A program made the position numbers and the translations under genes. The notes below the pieces were generated by a model. It was not told the origin of the DNA, did no database searches, and worked only from the letters and a program-made list of their open reading frames with translations. Below, piece after piece: positions 59,563 through 64,000 of a DNA stretch of 64,000 nucleotides. Positions within the stretch are counted from its first letter, which is position 1; every line of letters starts with the position of its first letter. This DNA is from Bacteroidales bacterium UBA3297 (GTDB taxonomy: Bacteria; Bacteroidota; Bacteroidia; Bacteroidales; Paludibacteraceae). The stretch is taken from NCBI GenBank assembly GCA_002362105.1, contig DETD01000019.1, forward strand, positions 302,820-366,819. The letters are read 5' to 3'.

Positions 59563-62500
59563 ATGAGGTTTTTTGTGGTTTTCATATTGTGCTTGTACCA
59601 ATTGAGTTCGTTTGCTGGAATACGTATCAATGAAGTGATGCAAAGCAATGTCAATGGCATTATGGATGATCTCAATGAATTTCCTGATTCATGGGTTGAA
59701 CTCTATAATGAGGACACAACGGCTTTTGACTTTACGGGTTATTCTATTTCACTCTCGAAGGATTTCTCAGAGTCGTTCCCATTAATGGAACCCACAAAAA
59801 TTAAACCCAACGGATATCTACTAATATATTGTGATAAGGAAGATGGGCGAGGTCCTAGACATACGGACTTCCGTTTAGAGTGTGACGAAGAAAGTTGTTT
59901 GTATGTTTTCGACTTGGATGGAAATATTGTCGATAGTTTGGTGATACCAGAAATGTTAGCTCCCGATGTTTCGTATGGACGTATAACGGATGGAAACGAC
60001 ACATTGTCTTATTTTAAAAGAGCGACGCCTAACGCCCCCAATGGCGGATTTTATACCACTCGAATACTAAAGAAACCACGATTTTCTGTGGAGGGAGGGG
60101 TTTTTAACCATCCTTTTTCATTGCATCTATCTTTGCAAGGGGACTGCCCTGCTGATGCGGTAATCCGGTATACCACTAATGGAAGTGAACCATCCGAAGA
60201 TAGCCCTATTGCTCCCGATTCCCTTTATATAGAAGAAACTACTGTTATACGTGCAAAAACGTTTAGTGATAGTGCCTTGAGTAAGGTAAGTAAAACGGAA
60301 AGCTATTTATTTCTCGATAGGGATGTTACTATTCCTATTCTTTCTGTTGTTGTTGATAGTCTGTTGATGTGGGATCAAAAGGTTGGTATATATTTGAATA
60401 TTGACGATGAATTCTTTTGGAAAAGCTATTACGCGGTAAATCGTCGTCCTGCTAATTTTGAGTATTTTGTCGATGGGCAGTCTGTTATTAATCAGTTGGG
60501 TGAAATGAATATCGGTGGAAATACTACTAAAACCGTAGATTTAAAGTCACTTGTACTAAGAGCAAATAAACGGTTTGGAGAAAAGCATTTCAAATATAAG
60601 TTCTGGGATGCAAAGGACATAAAAAAAACTAAATCCTTATATGTGAGAAACTCAGGTCAAGACAACATCTCTGTTTATATGAGAGATGCGTTGATACAGA
60701 CTGTCGCATGTCCACATATTGACATCGATTGGGCGGCATATCAGCCGTGCGTTTTATATATTAATGGAGCTTATTATGGCGTAATGAATTTGCGTGAGCG
60801 TTCCAATGAAGATAATATTTGGCAAAATTATGGCGGATTGGAGAATATAGATTTGATTTCTCAAACTTTTGGCTACATGAATGAAATAAAAGAGGGTGAT
60901 GATGTGGAGTGGGAAAAAACAGACTCTCTGTTCGTTTCGGATTCTAGCACGTATGCCGATTTTGAGAAAAAACTGGATGTAAAGGAGTTTATTAACTTCT
61001 TCCTTATCAATTCTCTGTTTGCTAATACAGATTTCCCGGGGAATAATACGGTGTTTTGGAGGGAACGAAAGGAAGACGCAAAATGGCGTTGGATATACAA
61101 AGATGGAGATTGGGGGTTAGGTATGACCACTCCTTACGATTATGCCTATTTGAATTATCTGACAAGAATAGAACCCTTTGATGATGAGTCTGAGACTCCA
61201 AATCGTAATCCTGAATCGGCAAGTTTCCGATATAGGAGATTTTTGTCGTTACCAGAAGTGAAGAACATGTTTGTGGATATGAATGCTGTGTATCTGGGTA
61301 CTTTTTTGAGTTCTTCTAATTTTACACATGTCGCGGATAGCCTTTTTGATAATGTAAGGTCAGAAATAGAGTATATGCAAAAATGGCCTCGTTCCCCAAT
61401 ACAGGGAGAATGGAATGAAAACACTGAATTTGTGAAAAAATGGTATGATTTAAGAACTGATTATTATTACCAACATCTGGTAGATTTCTTTTCTTTGGGC
61501 GACACAACCTCATTGAAAATTGTCTCGTCGAAAAGAAAACTCTATTTTAATAATGTTCTTGTCGAAAATGGACGGTTTGATGGACGTTTCTTTAGTGGAC
61601 GTCCTCTCTACCTTTCAGAGAATGATACTGCTTTTAAGTATGTGGGTGATAGCATTGCTATTGTAAAGGAAGACAGTGTCTCGAAAAAAGAAGATGGAAG
61701 TTGGTTCGTGTCGTATGTGTTGGATGATGCTAATGTGAAGAAGCGCTACTATGGGAAAAGTTTATTCTTTGTAATACCAGAGGGAGCGAAGAATGTCTTT
61801 ATTACGGATGAGGGAACGTTGGGCGTTTTAAATTGCGATTCGTTGAAGGATATTTCCATTGCGGTAGAGAACTTTGATTGTGGTGTTTCGGTGGAAAGTG
61901 TTCCTACAACCCTCGATTTGGGATTTGACGTTTTCGGCAACGGTTGTGAGGCTCAAATGGATGTTGACCTTGAGGCTTTCCTTATTGGTGCCAATACGGT
62001 AAAATGGTCGTATGTCGATGCTTTTGGCGACACCTCTGTTTGCAATCAAACGATATTTGTTGAGGACCTTGCAACTCCTGCTTTGGACAATTGTGAGGCG
62101 ATGGATACGCTTCTGCTTTATTTGGCAGAAGGCGAAAACACTGTGTTGGCGGATGAAGTTTTGAAATTCACACCACAGGCGGAGGATAACTGCGCTGAAA
62201 TAATAGAAGGCGTATGGTACAATCAGCGTGACACCCTTTATGTGGGGGAATCGACAGTCGATTGGATCTTTTCTGATAAAGGAGGAAACTTTTTGCAGTG
62301 CCAGCAAACCGTCGTGGTTAAAGATACGATAAAGCCAGTGGTGGAAAATTGTGATTCGTTGCCTGAATTGCAACTGACTATACCAGACGACCAGTGTGGC
62401 TTTTCTGTGAGTGAGGTTGGATTAACGGCGCAGCCAGCGTGGGACAATTGTGGGAGTGTCGAATATGAACTTCTTCCCTCAGACTCTCTTTATATAGGAG

Positions 62501-63816
62501 AAAATAACCTATTATGGGTCTATACCGACGAGGTTGGGAATGTGACGCAATGCAGACAGCTTGTGACGGTTCGTGACGAGTATGCGCCTGTCTATGCGGA
62601 CTGTGACAGCATGCCAGACCTGACATTTGAGGTGTTCGACGATGCGTGCGGACTGAAATGGGAAGAACTGCATCTGAGCGCTCCCGTTGCAGAAGACAAC
62701 TGTTCTTTAAAGGTCGTCGGAATTCCTGTGGCTACAGCTTTCTTCTTTTTAGGGGAAACCGTTATGCAGTGGAAGTTTTGTGATGTTTCAGGGAACAAAA
62801 TCTATTGTCCTCAGAAGGTGACGGTCTTAGACCGATATGTGCCAGTATACGAGAACTGTGGTAACATGCCACGTATGCCGTTTTATGTGACAGACAATCT
62901 GGGTGGATACCCGAAGGAGAATATGAATCTGCCGGTGCCTGTCGCACGTGATAATTGTAATGCATACCTACTTGCTGAATGTGATTTGCCAGAAATTGTG
63001 CCAGTGGGAGAACATGTGGCACATTGGCGTTTTAAGGATGCGGCAGGAAACGAGTTGGTATGTGAACAGCGTATATCGATAGAGAATCGGTTCCCTCCAG
63101 AATATGCTGATTGTGAATCGATGCCAGAAGTAATCTATGATATTAGAGAAGATTATTGCGCAGTGCCTTATGAACAGATAAAACTAGATATACCGGTTGC
63201 TACTGGATATGCAGGAGATGTGATTCCAGGTACACTGGAGTATGTTCCGTTTGTGTTCCCTATAGGAGAAACAAAAATAAACTGGCTGTTCGTCGACTCC
63301 GATGGGAATATGACTAAATGTGGACAGACTGTGGTGGTGAACGATCGTGCAGCTCCGTTTGCCGATTGCTCAAAAATGGATACCATCTTTGTTGAACTCC
63401 CTGTCAATGCAAACCAAGTGGATGCGTCTTCGGTGGAGATCCCTATACAGAAGGCGGTGGATAACTGTAATGTGGTAATTGTCGGACAAATGGAGGCAGA
63501 GCCTTATTATAAAGTGGGGGATAATACGATTCGCTGGACGTTTGCTGATGCGGTAGGGAATAGTAGCACCTGTTGCCAGGTGGTGAAAGGTGTTAAACAC
63601 TTTGTAAAACGTTTGTATCCGAATCCTGTTGAAGACTTCCTTTATGTAGAAGGAACTGAAGTTGGGGACGAAATAACGGTGGAGAACACTTTGGGCCAAC
63701 GTATGTGTGTGATAAAGGCAGATGGCAATCCGACCATTCTGTCGTTTTACAGATACGCATCGGGTGTGTATTCTGTTTTTGTGAATGGAGAACTGTACCG
63801 GATTGTGAAGAACTGA
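59563..63816 (+). CDS. Large lamin-tail / CotH / HYR-repeat surface protein with T9SS sorting domain
   Basis: 1417 residues. Signal peptide (1-18), lamin-tail domain (IRINEVMQSNVNGIMDDLNE..., 19-145), chitobiase-like segment (IRYTTNGSEPSEDSP, about 205-250), and CotH kinase-like region (about 330-620: LYINGAYYGVMNLRERSNED, DFPGNNTVFWR, RWIYKDGDWGLG). From about 765, roughly seven HYR-like repeats of about 85 residues, each with D-x-C..., TAPxxxDNC and LWxxTDxxGNxxxCxQxVTV-like cores. The last about 70 residues (LYPNPVEDFLYVEG...ASGVYSVFVNGELYRIV) are a T9SS type A domain. A paralogue of the protein at 8681, extended by the repeat stalk. Confidence 0.87.
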   Translation: MRFFVVFILCLYQLSSFAGIRINEVMQSNVNGIMDDLNEFPDSWVELYNEDTTAFDFTGYSISLSKDFSESFPLMEPTKIKPNGYLLIYCDKEDGRGPRHTDFRLECDEESCLYVFDLDGNIVDSLVIPEMLAPDVSYGRITDGNDTLSYFKRATPNAPNGGFYTTRILKKPRFSVEGGVFNHPFSLHLSLQGDCPADAVIRYTTNGSEPSEDSPIAPDSLYIEETTVIRAKTFSDSALSKVSKTESYLFLDRDVTIPILSVVVDSLLMWDQKVGIYLNIDDEFFWKSYYAVNRRPANFEYFVDGQSVINQLGEMNIGGNTTKTVDLKSLVLRANKRFGEKHFKYKFWDAKDIKKTKSLYVRNSGQDNISVYMRDALIQTVACPHIDIDWAAYQPCVLYINGAYYGVMNLRERSNEDNIWQNYGGLENIDLISQTFGYMNEIKEGDDVEWEKTDSLFVSDSSTYADFEKKLDVKEFINFFLINSLFANTDFPGNNTVFWRERKEDAKWRWIYKDGDWGLGMTTPYDYAYLNYLTRIEPFDDESETPNRNPESASFRYRRFLSLPEVKNMFVDMNAVYLGTFLSSSNFTHVADSLFDNVRSEIEYMQKWPRSPIQGEWNENTEFVKKWYDLRTDYYYQHLVDFFSLGDTTSLKIVSSKRKLYFNNVLVENGRFDGRFFSGRPLYLSENDTAFKYVGDSIAIVKEDSVSKKEDGSWFVSYVLDDANVKKRYYGKSLFFVIPEGAKNVFITDEGTLGVLNCDSLKDISIAVENFDCGVSVESVPTTLDLGFDVFGNGCEAQMDVDLEAFLIGANTVKWSYVDAFGDTSVCNQTIFVEDLATPALDNCEAMDTLLLYLAEGENTVLADEVLKFTPQAEDNCAEIIEGVWYNQRDTLYVGESTVDWIFSDKGGNFLQCQQTVVVKDTIKPVVENCDSLPELQLTIPDDQCGFSVSEVGLTAQPAWDNCGSVEYELLPSDSLYIGENNLLWVYTDEVGNVTQCRQLVTVRDEYAPVYADCDSMPDLTFEVFDDACGLKWEELHLSAPVAEDNCSLKVVGIPVATAFFFLGETVMQWKFCDVSGNKIYCPQKVTVLDRYVPVYENCGNMPRMPFYVTDNLGGYPKENMNLPVPVARDNCNAYLLAECDLPEIVPVGEHVAHWRFKDAAGNELVCEQRISIENRFPPEYADCESMPEVIYDIREDYCAVPYEQIKLDIPVATGYAGDVIPGTLEYVPFVFPIGETKINWLFVDSDGNMTKCGQTVVVNDRAAPFADCSKMDTIFVELPVNANQVDASSVEIPIQKAVDNCNVVIVGQMEAEPYYKVGDNTIRWTFADAVGNSSTCCQVVKGVKHFVKRLYPNPVEDFLYVEGTEVGDEITVENTLGQRMCVIKADGNPTILSFYRYASGVYSVFVNGELYRIVKN

Positions 63817-63889
63817 TTTTTTTTGTATATCGCAATTATTTGAAAATCAGCCGAAGTAAAAATTTCTTAGAAATATTTCGTGCAAATAG

Positions 63890-64000
63890 TTTGCCAGTTC
63901 GGATAAAACGCCTAATTTTGCATCCGCAATCGGGAACAACGCCCGGTGCCCCTCGGGAACAGCGGTTTCGAGGGACTCACGAGAAGAGAGATCTTTGAGG
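63890..64000 (+). promoter_or_regulatory. Strong consensus promoter and probable rRNA-operon leader
   Basis: TTTG (63890-63893), 19 bp, TAATTTTG (63913-63920) is a perfect promoter. The following GC-rich sequence contains hairpin-forming GGG/CCC blocks and ends with GAGAGATCTTTGAGG. GATCTTTGA-like sequence is familiar from leaders shortly before 16S rRNA in Bacteroidota, so an rRNA operon may start beyond the edge (inference). No coding frame here is convincing. Confidence 0.55.

Noticed and set aside
63705..63998. 97-codon frame over the end of the CotH gene and promoter
   Set aside because: It is out of frame with the T9SS domain and runs through a consensus promoter.

Overview
The window looks like a chromosomal segment of a member of the Bacteroidales. 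Promoters follow the Bacteroidota pattern TTTG-N19/20-TAnnTTTG, and Shine-Dalgarno sequences are weak. Lipoproteins carry an SCSDDDD-type N-terminus. Several secreted proteins end in type IX secretion (T9SS) type A sorting domains. A glycine-lipid acyltransferase pair of the Bacteroides kind is present. The exact genus cannot be read from the sequence.

Layout. 1-1.8 kb (minus): coaD (partial), thiL, purN. 2-7.7 kb (plus): acpP-fabF-rnc, an acyl-CoA synthetase, and prfB with its programmed +1 frameshift. 7.7-15.4 kb: a 2-hydroxyacid dehydrogenase, a CotH/lamin-tail surface protein, initiator tRNA-Met (minus), dxr-rseP-folA and a lipoprotein carbonic anhydrase. 15.4-17.9 kb: a structured intergenic stretch and a secreted protein of sixteen 26-residue repeats. 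18-25 kb is an accessory zone: an AlbA/Schlafen-type regulator, a HipB-HipA-like pair, a secreted unknown protein and a DUF234-type ATPase-nuclease, interspersed with three clusters of a compound palindromic repeat. 25-36.3 kb is a probable defence operon: a long structured leader, type III Mod and Res, a 71-residue protein, a DndD-like ATPase, a DndE-HerA fusion ATPase and an SF1 helicase. 36.3-47.6 kb: a C10 peptidase, a decayed gene, an AAA ATPase and a TPR membrane protein, a secreted DUF4874/DUF4832 protein, fumarase and a GH74-like T9SS protein. 47.9-53.5 kb: glycine-lipid acyltransferases, ychF, three tandem paralogous lipoproteins and hisIE. 53.7-59.4 kb: arginine genes (argD, argC, argG, an acetyltransferase and argR on minus; argB on plus) with an ARG box between argR and argB. 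59.5-63.8 kb: a second, larger CotH/lamin-tail T9SS protein. The right edge has a consensus promoter and what may be the leader of an rRNA operon.

Most likely new biology: (1) the 25-36 kb operon, which joins type III methylation/restriction genes to Dnd-derived ATPases behind a leader with mutually exclusive pairings next to the mod start codon; (2) a dispersed repeat at 19.7-23.4 kb built from hairpins that differ by compensatory base changes; (3) matching 37-bp dyads, again with compensatory change, on both sides of the ATPase-nuclease gene; (4) a duplicated 3' end of the DndE-HerA gene that marks the helicase gene as a later insertion.
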